A stretch of 64,000 nucleotides of DNA from Leuctra nigra (lineage: Eukaryota; Arthropoda; Insecta; Plecoptera; Leuctridae), in the NCBI GenBank assembly GCA_934045905.1, contig OW203769.1, positions 17,887,705 to 17,951,704 of the forward strand, written 5' to 3'. A model generated the notes under the pieces. It saw only the letters and a list, made by a program, of their open reading frames with translations. It did not search any database and was not told where the DNA came from. This document shows positions 29,665 to 41,599 of the stretch, in pieces (the stretch's first letter is position 1; every line of letters starts with the position of its first letter). The translations under genes were made by a program, and so were the position numbers.

Positions 29665-32600
29665 GGTTATATTGAAAATATCTTCGTCTTATTGTTTGAG
29701 ACTGATAATTTAAAAAATCGATTGCGTTTTCATAGGTTGCATGTGATGTCATCTCATTGTTGCCGTCGCCATCTTAATGGCACGCAGAATAGCTGTGATT
29801 CTCTGCTTTTGACGATATTTTATAGTTAATAAGTACCTGGGAAATTGTATAGGTATCTTTAGTACGAAGAGAAATCACTCACATTACAAAAATACATCGG
29901 TTTGCCTCAATAAAGTTATAAATCTGACACGTCAACGTGGCAACATAATGGGTGGACAATTCCATGATTTAGCATTGCTGATATAAAACAAAAGAAGTTC
30001 GTGCAAGCTATGAATAGAATTAGTTGTTACATGTCTCGCTAGTCTTGCAGGTACCTACTTGGGGATTCTTGCCACCTTTTAGCATAGAGTTATTGGACTA
30101 CACGCTTTTAACATGGATAGAAAGTTATTATTGTATAGTATTCCCGTCGTATACTTGTTCAGCGGACTGATAATAATAATAATTTAAAGCGTAAACACCT
30201 CTCTTGGTGTACGATGCAAATTTGTATGTATTGGATTAAGTACCTTATGGCAGACATACGGTTCCCAGATTCGATTCCACCGAACATACTTATGTATGTT
30301 CCAACTTTATATTTCATAGTAGTATAGTACATTGTCTGTGAAGGAGTGGAAAAGGGTGAACATTTTTAATTTATTTTTTCTACCAACATCTTATTGAGTT
30401 GACGCTTATTGAATTGAGAGTTATAATTAAATGTTGTTTAATGCCGCTCATCGACGAGGTTATCAGCACAAAATTAATTAAAATGATAATTGTTAATGAA
30501 CGTTTGATAAAGAGCCATCTTTCTTCTTGGTGTAAATAAAGATTTGTGAGGATTATGTACATTATCGTTATTGTCCATGGCTTTCGGAAACAGACTTTTA
30601 TTATTTTTGAATCTTTTTTAAATTAGAAATGCATAAGGTACTTTAGCTTTAACGTCATTGTATTCCGATTTACATAAAATTTTAATGGCTTATTGATAAT
30701 CACAATCCCTAGAAAAATTATACATCCTCGTATCTAGTTTCTGAGATCAATTGAGTTTTCTCCCCCATATTTGATCTTATGGCAGGCAAGTAAAATCGTG
30801 TCATTTTTAGGCTTTTCGAAAAAACAAGAAACACGACTGCACTCTGGTGGCTATTGTGGTACTAGGTAAATGGCGGCTTTCAAGGGTGCATTTGCATAAA
30901 TATAAATATAAATATTTGCTATAGTTGTTTCTTATGGCTAAAAAAGTAAATTATAACTACATTTCAATTTCGATTCTTTCTCCTGAGTTTGAGTTGTGTG
31001 AAAAACTGCCATGAAAAACTGCACTATGGAAACACGAAATGTAAAATCAAAATAAATTAATATGTAGAATGACAGTAGCCATCTAGCCAGAAGTGGTTCC
31101 ATCACGTATTGCTTATTATGAATTATGGAGATTTAATTTTGATATGCCAAGCTTTGAACAAAACAAAAAAATCTTTTCTTGGTAGACATAGACTGTCAGG
31201 AAAAAATCTATAACAATGTCAACGTGTGCTTTTTTCTAAGTTAGAAACCAAATTCGAAGTTATTTTCCTATACCTCTAAGTTAAAGTTTTGTTCATTCTC
31301 TGATGACACAAAATTAACAACTCATAGTATTGTTGAATTAATTTTTTAATTGTAATTTCAAAAATATTTATTCACATTTTTGTGAAGAAGATGAAGGACA
31401 GAAGTGATTAAAAATTTAAAACAAATTCCCCGAATCACATTATTATTGAGAAACTGGTTCAGAATAAAAACTTGTAATTCATAGATCATATACCCACAAA
31501 AATTACACTACTAATTACAAATGTGTCATGTTTTTTGCATAATTTACATACATGGCAAACTTCATATAGTGTCCTATCATGACCAAAGTCCCATAGAAGT
31601 TCAGATGAAGTATCTTTGTTTATCTCATCTCCAATATCTTCCTCCTTTCATTGACTTGCCCTTACTCGCCATATTGCTGCTTCTTCTTGTCAGAAATTGT
31701 GATTTTACACCATATTCCTTATCGTATCTCCTCTGTCCATTTTTCTCTTAATAGGTAGGTCATCAGCTAAATGATTTTATCATTTGATTGATATCATTAG
31801 GTAATAATTTAAACTCCCCCATTTTATGCGCTGAATTGTCTTTCACCCTTACGATTTGTCTGCGTCTATTGACTCTCAATGGGGGGTGCACACAGTTATT
31901 AACTTGTTGCAGTCTTTTCTTCGATGGGAATATTTTCATATTTCGTGTGGCCTATAATAATGTTAGCAATTTATCCTACTCCATCAAATGTTTGGAAAGG
32001 TGCTTTAAATATAAAAAAGGTATGCAGTGATTAAAAAAAAATTACATACCCTTTCTTCATAAAGAAATCTTTCGCATAATTGTTTGTTTATCACAAACGA
32101 TAATATCGTTTTATTTACAGTAAGTTAAAACTTGTATACAGTCGTTCATCTAGAAATAAACCATACTTCTAAGGATAACATAGATACGTCTTCGTACAGG
32201 AGGTCACATTAATCTTATAAGTATATGGGATGTTCCCAGAACGCAACGAATTTTTTTGATCGTCTTTTTTCCTAACATGGATTTCCTGAAATGGCCTTGA
32301 CATACTCTTCAAAATTAATTGTTACTGTGCCAGTGATCCGACAATGATTGGTAGTACTTAGCTCATCTCTTAATTTAATTAAAGCCTGCGAGATATGGTT
32401 GGCAGAGACACATTTATTTTTTATTTTCAAATGATATATTTCATTTTATAATATTTTTATGATGGTTAAGGAGATGAAGGATTTTATTTGTTTTAACAGA
32501 AACAGATATTTCAATAATCGTTTATGTATTAAGGAAATACTGCAGAAAATGCCTGTTTACAAAATTTATAAATTAATAAAAATGTGAAAAAACTTGAATA

Positions 32601-32880
32601 ACAGTTATAAAAATGTGCAATGGTGTCTCATACTCGTTGGTCATTGTTCTCACTTGTCCGCATTTCTTATCAAAATAATTTTATGATTTACTAATTTAGC
32701 GTTTACAAATTTAAATTTGTTTTACAAAAGTACTAAGTGGTTCGTTCAAGTTTCAAACAGCTATTATTCGTGGATATTTCCGAAATTTTAATTTATCTTT
32801 TGAAGCTATTAAAATATATATTTATTTTTGAAGCGAGTGGTTTTTAAATAGACAGTTTTGATTTTGTGTTACAACTTTAT
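29665..32880. other. Stretch without recognised genes
   Basis: AT-rich, no exon-like sequence. The only structured item I see is the SINE-like segment at 30190-30300. Confidence 0.6.
30190..30300 (+). repeat. tRNA-derived SINE-like repeat, second copy
   Basis: AACACCTCTCTTGGTGTA at the start, GTATTGGATTAAGTACC as an A-box-like part and a B-box GATTCGATTCC. Same order of parts as 15612-15740. Confidence 0.45.
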
Positions 32881-32917
32881 AAAATTCTTACCACGGAGCC
32901 CGACTGTGTTCTGGCCC

Positions 32918-33385
32918 CTACAACGGAGCCTCCATTTCCAGGACCCTCTTGACAGCATCCGCATCCAGATCGCAAATCCCGCTTTCCATGATTCCTTCCA
33001 TCACGGCAGGATCGTCCAGAGCATTCTCCAGATGCATGACGACAATTTCCTCCATTTCCAGAGATTCTTCTCTCCTTTCCTCCTCCAGCATCGCAGGGGC
33101 CGCCACTCCCGGTGCTTCCGCCGCCTCCGCTGCTTCCTCTGCCGCTTTCCTGGCAACCGTTGCCGCCCCCCTACAAAAGCTCGGTCACCACCAGAGATTC
33201 CAATACCGCCTGCGCCGTGCCCAAGCCGGATTCCGGACTGCTTGACGAGCCTCAATCCTGTTGACCTTCTCCATGTTCTGCGTGTAGTACTGTTCCTGAC
33301 CCAATTCCCTCAGAGACATGGCTCCGACGCCTGCATGGACTTTTCACCGCCACTTCCGCCTCCTACAGCGCTATCTCCACCATCG
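32918..33385 (-). pseudogene. Possible coding remnant (Ala/Glu-rich), interrupted by element III
   Basis: The minus strand carries overlapping open frames of higher GC than the surroundings. One frame is Ala/Glu-rich: KAAEEAAEAAEAPGVAAPAM, continuing to a stop at 32918. Another frame upstream starts MSLRELGQEQYYTQNMEK. A third begins beyond the inserted element, at 36840 (MSIVPAFSTPSVDWMEAM), and stays open across the reconstructed empty site into 33385. The frames do not join cleanly, so this is either a decayed gene or exons whose splicing I cannot resolve. I do not recognise the protein. Confidence 0.35.
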
Positions 33386-33496
33386 CCCCCCCAAGTAACA
33401 CAAGATTTTGCTAAATCCATGGGCCATGAGTGGCTAACTGCTGGCCAGCCATGTGTGGCTAGCCGTTCATGGGCCATGCATGGGCCATGAGAGTTT

Positions 33497-34310
33497 CGCC
33501 ATCACAATTAAAATCTCATGGCTAGCCACTAGTGGGCCATGAGTGTCTTGCCTTCAATAAGCCATGCATGGCTAGCCACTAGTGTGCCGTGAGTGGGCCA
33601 TGACTGTGCAGCGTAGTGATGGAAATTCCATGGCTAGCCACTAGTGGGCCATGAGTGTCTTGCCTTCAATAAGCCATGCATGGCTAGCCACTAGTGTGCC
33701 GTGAGTGGGCCATGACTGTGCAGCGTAGTGATGGAAAACTCATGGCTAGCCACTAGTGGGCCATGAGTGTCTTGCCTTCAATAAGCCATGCATGGCTAGC
33801 CACTAGTGTGCCGTGAGTGGGCCATGACTGTGCAGCGTAGTGATGGAAATCCCATGGCTAGCCACTAGTGGGCCATGAGTGTCTTGCCTTCAATAAGCCA
33901 TGCATGGCTAGCCACTAGTGTGCCGTGAGTGGGCCATGACTGTGCAGCGTAGTGATGGAAAACTCATGGCTAGCCACTAGTGGGCCATGAGTGTCTTGCC
34001 TTCAATAAGCCATGCATGGCAAACCACTAGTGTGCCGTAAGTGGGCCATGACTGTGCAGCGTAGTGATGGAAATCCCATGGCTAGCCACTAGTGGGCCAT
34101 GAGTGTCTTGCCTTCAATAAGCCATGCATGGCTAGCCACTAGTGTGCCGTGAGTGGGCCATGACTGTGCAGCGTAGTGATGGAAAACTCATGGCTAGCCA
34201 CTAGTGGGCCATGAGTGTCTTGTCTTCAATAAGCCATGTATGGCTAGCCACTAGTGTGCCATGAGTGGGCCATGACTGTGCAGCGTAGTGATGGAAAACT
34301 TATGGCTAGC
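33497..34310. repeat. 112-bp satellite with dimeric higher-order structure
   Basis: GCAGCGTAGTGATGG occurs at 33608, 33720, 33832, 33944, 34056, 34168 and 34280, exactly 112 bp apart. Each unit holds CATGGCTAGCCACTAGTG twice. The bases after GGAAA alternate between ATTCC/ATCCC and ACTC in successive units, so a 224-bp dimer was the later unit of amplification. Confidence 0.9.
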
Positions 34311-34844
34311 TACTAGTGGGCCATGAGTGGGCCATGATTGTGCAAAAAACCGTTACACAAGTCGTCCCGAGGATTCGGCGCCAAATTTTAAGTTTGAATT
34401 TACCTATGTACAATTAACTTTTACTGATCTGAGATTATTCTTTGAAAAGCTTCGGATCAAAACGAAACTATATTGCAATTTTGTATACTGTTTTACTGTT
34501 TTTGTTTTACTGTTACTTGTTTGTTACTGGGGTTAATTACTTGTACCTTGTTTTACTGTTACTGTATTACTGTTTTTGTATACTGTGCGTATACTGTGAT
34601 TGTTTAACATTGGTCATATTTATTTTGCTTCAACACCTAAATTTCAACTTGTTGTCTTCAAAATAAGTATATCCAAAATACTACATCTACTCCACTATGT
34701 AAAAGACATCAAGCGTTTGGTAAAAACACAATCCTGATTGTAGTTCAACACCGGTTTGAAATATATTGCAAGAGGTAGCGGGAGGGAACCCAGGGCAAAC
34801 TGTAGGTATAGGCGTTTCAGCGCGCTAAATCACATCCGTCGCCG

Positions 34845-34880
34845 TGGCCGAGTGCGTTAGCCGCCTGATCGTCACCCCAG
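34845..34880 (+). repeat. Truncated tRNA-like (SINE) fragment
   Basis: CGCCGTGGCCGAGTGCGTTAG resembles the acceptor and D-arm of a Leu/Ser-type tRNA (A-box). No B-box follows. Confidence 0.4.
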
Positions 34881-35010
34881 AGATCGTCACCGAGAATCTT
34901 CATGACAGCAAAATAATTTAAATGCGCATGTTAATTGAAATTGTCCATTTCTCAACAGATATGTGGTCTAAAAATGCATGCGGATGTTAATTAAACTGTA
35001 GTAATTAATA

Positions 35011-35409
35011 ATCCCCATAAAAAACACTCCGTGTAAAAAAACAGCCAAGTCTCTTCAACTAAAAAAAAATAATTATGAAATCTAAAAATTCTGCACTGAA
35101 ACGTAGTGATATCAAAAAATGAGCCAAGTCAAAACTTTATTTGAAAATTAAAAAATACTTGGCGCATCGTGTATATAAATAGCTTAGAAGTATAGGCTAG
35201 ATATAAATACATATACTTATAGTACCTATACCTACAATGCCCTAAAAAAACGATGCGCCAAGTATTTTTTAATTTTCAAATAAAGTTTTGACTTGGCTCA
35301 TTTTTTGATATCACTACGTTTCAGTGCAGAATTTTTAGATTTCATAATTTTTTTTTTTAGTTTAAGAGACTTGGCTGTTTTTTTACACGGAGTGTTTTTT
35401 TATGGGGAT
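35011..35409. repeat. Long near-perfect hairpin (160-bp arms), copy 1
   Basis: The left arm contains GTCAAAACTTTATTTGAAAA and ACTTGGCGCATCGT; the right arm is its near-perfect reverse complement. A transcript would form a dsRNA stem long enough for Dicer. Confidence 0.9.
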
Positions 35410-36339
35410 ATCACTTATTTTTTTAGTTTATTTACACAATTTGTAAAACTTATTAGGGCAACAATGGCTAATTCCTTTAAAAAAATACGCCATTTCCGAA
35501 TTAGTTACTAAAAAAATATTGTTTGGAGCTAAATTTAAACTTAAAGTGATATGCCATGAAGAATTGCGAAAGCATCGTTCCAATAGGTCCAGCCGTTTTC
35601 GAGATATGGCATCACTTCCGGTTTTCACAATGGCGGCTGAAAGCTCTTACACATTGTAGGTATTAATATGTATATAAATACTAATATTTCATTATAAGCC
35701 TTCTGAATATATAGTTGGTTTTTATATAAAGGGAAGTGAATTTAAGCAGATTTCGCTAAACTATGACGTCATTTCCGGTTTCAGTAATTAGAAAACTTTA
35801 ATTAAACTATTGTTATTTCATAAAGAGGACCGTCTGAATCGATTGGCGCAAATTTCGTTCCGATCGGTTAAGCCGTTTTTGAGATAACACGTCACTTCCG
35901 GTTTCAAAATGGCGACTTCCGGTTTGATTTATAAAAAGGCACCTCAGACGCCAAAAGTGCACATGTGGTAAAAATTTCAGATCGATCGGCTAAGCCGTTT
36001 AGGCTGTGGCGGTGATAGCGGTGTTTCCTGATATCATCATCAGATAGGTTTTAAAAGGGGTGTAATTTCACTGTTTTCACGGCCCTCTAGCACGCAAATG
36101 GCATAACCTATTGTTCCCAAATTTAGTATATGGAGTGGGGTGGGCCATAGCTCGAAATTAAGATATTTCACAACAATGTGAGATTTTCCAATTTTATGAT
36201 CCAGTAGGCCGAAAATGCCATGTTGTTGCTTACAGTAAAAGTGTTTGGTCTGCTCCTCGGTTTATTAGGCATTTACGGTATGTTGAGTGACTGTGAGTGT
36301 ACGGTACGACTTGGCTGGGTGGAGTGACCGCTCCACTAG
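35011..36339 (+). mobile_element. Foldback element, family 2, copy 1
   Basis: It starts with a 160-bp inverted repeat (arms 35011-35170 and 35250-35409, 79-nt loop) bounded by ATCCCCATAAAAAACAC. It continues with ~150-bp modules carrying TCACTTCCGGTTT and ATGGCGGC. It ends in a hairpin, GTGGAGTGACCGCTCCAC, followed by CTAG(ATC). A second copy is at 47033-49746. No coding capacity. Confidence 0.75.
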
Positions 36340-36394
36340 ATCTTTTTGTATTTTCAAATTCCATCACAGTTTGTAACCGTCATTTTACCTGAAA

Positions 36395-36760
36395 AACAAT
36401 GCCCACTCGTGGGCCACTCATGGCCCATTGCCGGCCAGCCAGTGGTTTGCCATTCATGGCTCATTGCCGGCCAGCCGGTAGTTTGCCACTCGTGGAAAAC
36501 TCCCGGCCAGCCACTCATGGCCCACTGCCGGCCAGCCAGATGTTTGCCGTTGGTTCAGAGTCAATTCTCACTCAAGGAAAACTCCCGGCCAGCCACTAGT
36601 GGCCCTTGACTAGTTTCCCCCCGTCTAGCCACGACTCATGGCAAACTCATGGCAGCACTGTCAAATTCACTTGGTGAACCACTAGTGGCTGCCACTGATG
36701 GGCCATGACTTTAGTCATGGCTAGCCGGTAGTGGGCCATCAATGGGCCATGATTTTGTGC
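36395..36760. repeat. Right-end array of element III
   Basis: Irregular copies of GGCCCA(C/T)TGCCGGCCAGCCA, CCACTCATGG and GGGCCATGA. Related to, but less regular than, the 112-bp satellite. Confidence 0.7.
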
Positions 36761-36839
36761 TACTTGGGGGCCGCAGCCTGCTCCCATCGCCTCCATCCAA
36801 TCCACGGAGGGAGTAGAAAATGCAGGAACAATGCTCATG

Positions 36840-37980
36840 ATGACGATTGAATAGGTCGCATGATAGCTTCAGTGTCATACCTCCAACACACGCTATATTT
36901 CCAACTGCTTGCACAGTAATTAATTAAAATCAGATTTGACTCAGTTTCAGGTCGATTTAAATTCTGAATTTGACTCCAGATGTAAATCATCATCACTGGT
37001 GCAGCAATTAGAAAATGATTGTGGGGAGGATTTCCTCCAAAATTCAAGAATACAAATGCGAAAACATGAATGCAACTCAAAGAATAAAACATTTTTTGAT
37101 TTATATTTGCTTGGAAATAATTTACAACAGAAAGTGATTATAAAATATAAATTTGCTTGAAAAAAGTCCCTCTTACAAATAAAAAAAATGTGTTTCCAAA
37201 ACTTTCGTAATTTTGTTTGCTATAGTTTTGGTTTGTGTTTATAAAAAAATTACATTACAAAAAATAATTTTCCATGTTTTCAAAATACTTTTTTTTGATA
37301 CAATTTTCTTTCAATTGTTTTCGCATTTATACATTTTAGGTTTGTTTTTAAAATGAGTTGTGATGTTTCGAAAGTGATTATTTTCCATGTTTACAAAAGT
37401 TTTATAAAATTTATTTTACAACTTTCCCGTTTACACATAAGTTTGTTTTATCAATTGATTTGGCATTTTTTATTATAATTTAAACATACCTATATGTTTG
37501 TTTTATAAAATGAGTTTAGTTGTTCAGAAATAATTTGACAATTTGCATTAATCTTATTATTTTCTACAATTTGTTTTAGTATTTACACCTAAAGTTTTAT
37601 TTTTTATATGACTTGAGCTATTCAAAAATAGTTTTACAATTTTAAAGACTAGCTTATACATTTGGAGGAATAGAAAGTAAGTTCAATACGAATATTTGTA
37701 CGTTTATTTCCCAGAATTATATTCAAGACATTAGCTATTGCTTGGTAGAATCATGCGTTGTCCCAAATATCACACATGTCATTTTGGCTGTTTTCAAACC
37801 ATTTTACTTTTTTTTTCTCTTGCTGTTGTAATATTACAATCCAAGCTCTGTTATAATTAAAAAATATAAATACACTTTTTCAATTGAATTTTCTAAGTCG
37901 ACGATAAAAATATTGTACTTGGTCTAGCACTTGAGTTCTCCTCGTCCATTAGAAAACTTCACATTCATTTATCAGTAATC
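36840..37980. other. Stretch without recognised genes
   Basis: Strongly AT-rich, with repeated TTTGTTTTATAAAATGAGTT-like words between 37320 and 37620. No coding signal. Confidence 0.55.
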
Positions 37981-39073
37981 AAGCGAGCGTAGCGAGCGTC
38001 TCCACTTGAAACTTATGGCTCGAATCTCTGTTTTTGTGTGTATTTGTGCATTTGGCGTCTCCTGCCAAACGAAGTAATGGATCAGGCCAATTTTTTCACA
38101 CAACTTAAATTACTATTCTCGTTATGGTCAAAATGATTTTCAGCAAGTTCGCTCCATTGGTTGCATCGGAAACTTGATGTGTAGTTATAGTTAGCTTGGC
38201 AATGGGGATGAAGGAAACTCTGTGTATATAACTGCAATAGTTTGACCGATCATCACCAAATTTTGCAAGGTCATGTCTACCAGCATTATAAGTGATTTTT
38301 TACAAATCTGTAATGAGCTTCAAGTGTAATAGACATTTTACTGACATTTGTATACTTAATTTAAAACGGCCTATAGCCACACCACCATTTGACCTATCAA
38401 ATGGTCTTCGATTAATCTGATCAATCAAACTCATATTTTGCATGGTCGTTCAGACCAACATTGTCTCTTATTTTACGAATTTTCAGCCCTACCAGTCAAG
38501 AACATAGATGCACTTATTAACAGTTTCAATAACTGTCAGAAATGACATTTCAAAACAGAAATTCCACTGCATTCTGGGTTGCTCTATGTAGCAAAGCAAA
38601 GTTTATAGATGGCTTTTCTCAATATCAATGTAAGACAGATTCTTTTCTTAGTGAATCAACTTGCAATACATAATGTAGTCAAAATGTAATGTAGGTATTT
38701 CATATACATAGGTATAGGTAAACCTTATCTAAAATAATTTATTTTACGATATGGATTGTGTTTCACAGTTATGAAAACAACGTTTTGACTAGATAGCATA
38801 ATATTTTACACATTTCCAGCCCAATCGGTCAAGAATTTACAGACTTATTTCTGTTTTAAGTGTTTGAATATCTGTCCAAAGAGATTGATGGAAAAATATC
38901 AGTACAATAATCTGTTATTTAATTGATCCAGAGTGTTTATGAAAAGTTGCAAGGAAAATTGGTAATAAATAATGTATAGTTAGTTATCTTTGATTGAATG
39001 GATCGTGCTTGATTGACGATGTCGTGCGTGTCGGTGCTCGCTCATCAACGCGTTACACCGAGCGTTTTCCTAG
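37981..39073 (+). mobile_element. Helentron-like element, copy B
   Basis: 5' AAGCGAGCGTAGCGAGCGTC (37981), 3' GCTCGCTCATCAACGCG...CGAGCGTTTTCCTAG (39073) before T. The last ~730 bp are nearly identical to 57455-58185. No coding capacity. Confidence 0.75.
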
Positions 39074-39079
39074 TATAAA

Positions 39080-40390
39080 TTTAACAAACGGGTAAAAAAA
39101 AAAAAAAAAAAAAGCATTCAACCCTTACGATAATTATTTTTGATCTATGCGCAAGTATACAAAAAAGTACAAAAAAAGTATACAAATAGTTTTGATTTGC
39201 AAAACGTACAAAATAAAAACTCTTACAAACAAAGCGCATTTTGAAATAAAAATCATATAAGTTATTTTATACCATTTAAAGTTTTGAATATGAACTAATG
39301 ATATGTTATAAAGTGTTAACGTTAATTTATTATTTGATGCAAGTGTGGTTTAATCTGAAAATAATCTTATATTTTATTTGAGCTTAACCCTGTTTCCAAT
39401 ATATTTTGGGTCAGGGGGATAGACAATATATTTCTAACCAGTGTGTTCTAGGACTATATTTCTTAGCAGGGTAGCTGGGCCGGTTAAAATGTCTTCTTCA
39501 CTCTCTTCAACCTCCAGCTTTATAATCAAATCCATTCCAGATGTTTCTATCTTTCCACCACCATCCTCTTTAACCATCATCCAGTCTCCTCTCTCATCTT
39601 CCTCAATCTACTCTTCCATTGTGCTCTAGGCCTTCCACGCTTCTCTTTCTTTAAACATGCATTTCTTCAAGCTCTCGTCCAGACCATCTTTCCAATATAC
39701 ATCCTATAATTTAAAAAAAAAAAAAATGGTTGTTTGGCAGTTTTTTTTTCATTGCCCTTATAGAAAATATTCTCCATACACAGGTTTTCAATACTTCATA
39801 AAATTTGCAAGTTACATGACGGCCAGCACAGAGCAACAATTTTTTCTATTGAGGTACTAAAAATAGCGGTAGGTAGTCTAATAAGAATATTTGTGTTCAT
39901 ATATTCCGTTCGTGACATATAATGTTTCTTAGTTTAATATATTATTTCATACATTAAAATTCAAAACATATATGTACTTATGTTTGTACTTGTGTTAAAT
40001 TTATTATTTATTTTCCCTCCATCCATTAGATAAACCATTGACTATACCACTCTTTTAAAACCTAACTACCTATATTCATTATTCGATGTCCAAATCACAC
40101 ACAGGCATCCTGACGAGCTTCTGGGGGGTTGTTGTCCCGCAGGGCATTGTTTCGAATATAATAATTGTAAAATCGATTATGGGATGAGACCACTCAAATC
40201 ATATGATATTAGTGTGTAGTGTACACAATATCAGATCAATCTGATATTCAAACTCAAACTGCTCAAATTACAACAAATAACCCCCTATTCTTGCCTCGTA
40301 GGGTGTTTTTTTTAGAATTGAAACAATTTTTTGTGATTTTCGGACAAAAACTTAATTTTGCATGGGGAATGTGGGGGTCAGCCTGCTCGA
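39080..40390. other. Stretch without a supported gene
   Basis: A poly-A run at 39094-39113. 39480-39710 is CT-rich and might be a remnant of a LINE 3' end on the minus strand, too decayed to call. Confidence 0.45.
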
Positions 40391-40393
40391 GTA

Positions 40394-40432
40394 GGGGGGG
40401 GGGGATTATCCCCCCTTCCTACGCGCCTGCGT
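40394..40432. repeat. G-run and solo right end of the CAGGCGCGTAGGAA hAT-MITE family
   Basis: A run of G, then CCCCCCTTCCTACGCGCCTG, the same end that closes the element at 41496. No matching left end is seen upstream. Confidence 0.55.
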
Positions 40433-40459
40433 AACGTAAACACATCGTTACACAAATGG

Positions 40460-41579
40460 TTACATCGCCATTATATTACGTCCATAATCCTTACCATACT
40501 GCTCTACCAGTTTCTTGGCTTTGTCAGCATCCAAGTGCCAGTGTTCTACCAGAGCCCGGCACTCACTGGTGAAGACTTTGCTGGAGCATGCTTCAGGCGC
40601 GTAGGAAGGGGGGTTTGAGGTTAAATTCTCAAAATTTTCCCAAGTTTGACAACTAATTAAACTGATGTATTCCAATGAGACAATGACTCATTTGTCCAAC
40701 TTGATCATCCTCATGAATAAAATTTAATATTACTTATAAGTTAAACTAGGATACCAAAACACATACAGATGTATCTTATTGCTTATTGGTGTTGTTTATT
40801 GCAACCTTTTTCAAAGGAATTTCAAAATCGATTCATAATCGATTCTCCTTTACTAGAAATTCAAAAAATTCCCTGCGGGGCCAATGGGGATGTTATCAAA
40901 TAATAAAATTTACGGATTATAACGCATTTTATCTAAAGTTTCCCTAAGAATATTGCATATCACACATTTTAATTTTCGTTGAAAAGGATGCCAAAACAGC
41001 TTCAAATTCGATTCTGTTATGTGAAAAATTCAAAAAGTGCCCTGCGGGGCCATTGAGGATTTTATCAAATAAAGATATTTACATATTATAATGCATTTTG
41101 TCTAATGTTTCCCGAAGAATATTACAAATCACACACTTTAAATTTCTTTGAAATGGATGCCAAAATAGCTTCAAATACGATTATTTTAATCAAAAACTCA
41201 AAAAATTCCCTGCGGGGCCAATGGGGATTCCATAAAAACAAATAGATACAGATTATATACATTTGTCTAAAGTTTCCACAGAAAATTGCATATCACACAT
41301 TGTACATTTCTTTGAAAAGAATGCCAAAATAGCTTCAAATTCGATTATTTTGTATCAAAACTTCAAAAAGGCCCTGCAGGGCAAACTGGGTGGTGAGCCC
41401 CTCAGACCCCTTGAAACGGCGTACTACCTTTTCCTCACATTCATCGATCCCCGATAATTTTGACCCCCCACTCAAAATAAAGTTCCTACGCGCCTGGCAT
41501 GCTTGCTTGAAACTATCACAGACCGTTTCCTTTACATCAGTATCACTAACATTGCCCCCAGCAACCAATCCAACCAGCA
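40460..41579 (-). CDS. Exon of a small, possibly secreted protein, split by an hAT MITE
   Basis: On the minus strand, acceptor TTTGTTTTGTTCCTAG (ending 41580) precedes a frame reading LVGLVAGGNVSDTDVKETVC. The hydrophobic start suggests the end of a signal peptide begun in an upstream exon. After SFKQAC the frame is cut by the MITE at 40594-41496. Removing the MITE and one 8-bp duplication restores the frame with no lesion, into CSSKVFTSECRALVEHWHL and on to MAM and TAA at 40460-40462. It has three Cys and about 70 residues. I do not recognise the family. With the insertion the gene is probably broken, unless the MITE is spliced out. Confidence 0.55.
40594..41496. mobile_element. hAT MITE (903 bp) carrying a ~167-bp tandem array
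   Basis: The 14-bp TIR CAGGCGCGTAGGAA is inverted at 41483-41496. A perfect 8-bp target duplication GCATGCTT lies at 40586-40593 and 41497-41504. Length, TIR start CAG and the 8-bp duplication define a non-autonomous hAT element. It is inserted in an exon and so is probably recent or tolerated. Confidence 0.92.
40800..41400. repeat. ~167-bp tandem array inside the hAT MITE
   Basis: CCCTGCGGGGCCAATGGGGAT-type words start at 40871, 41040, 41208 and 41372 (spacing 169, 168, 164). Each is followed by a TCACACATTTTAA..TTTCTTTGAAA segment and ATGCCAAAATAGCTTCAAAT. Confidence 0.85.
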
Positions 41580-41599
41580 CTAGGAACAAAACAAATCAT

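Larger units (their letters stand above)
33388..36770. mobile_element. CCC-ended TIR element III
   Basis: The left end CCCCCAAGTAACACAAGAT and the inverted right end CCCCCAAGTAGCACAAAAT are bounded by CC on both sides (33386-33387, 36771-36772). Both ends are made of GGGCCATGAGTGG and GGCTAGCCACTAG words: a 112-bp satellite on the left, a looser array at 36395-36760 on the right. A foldback element (35011-36339) is nested inside. 34340-35010 contains a truncated tRNA-like piece (34845-34880) and no gene. Confidence 0.7.

Noticed and set aside
32858..33490. 210-codon plus-strand frame rich in Pro, Arg and Ser
   Set aside because: It runs into the CCC element and its satellite, is antisense to better Ala/Glu-rich frames and shows no domain.
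39480..39710. Possible LINE 3'-end remnant on the minus strand
   Set aside because: Only a vague RRGRPRA-W-like resemblance across two frames; too weak to call.
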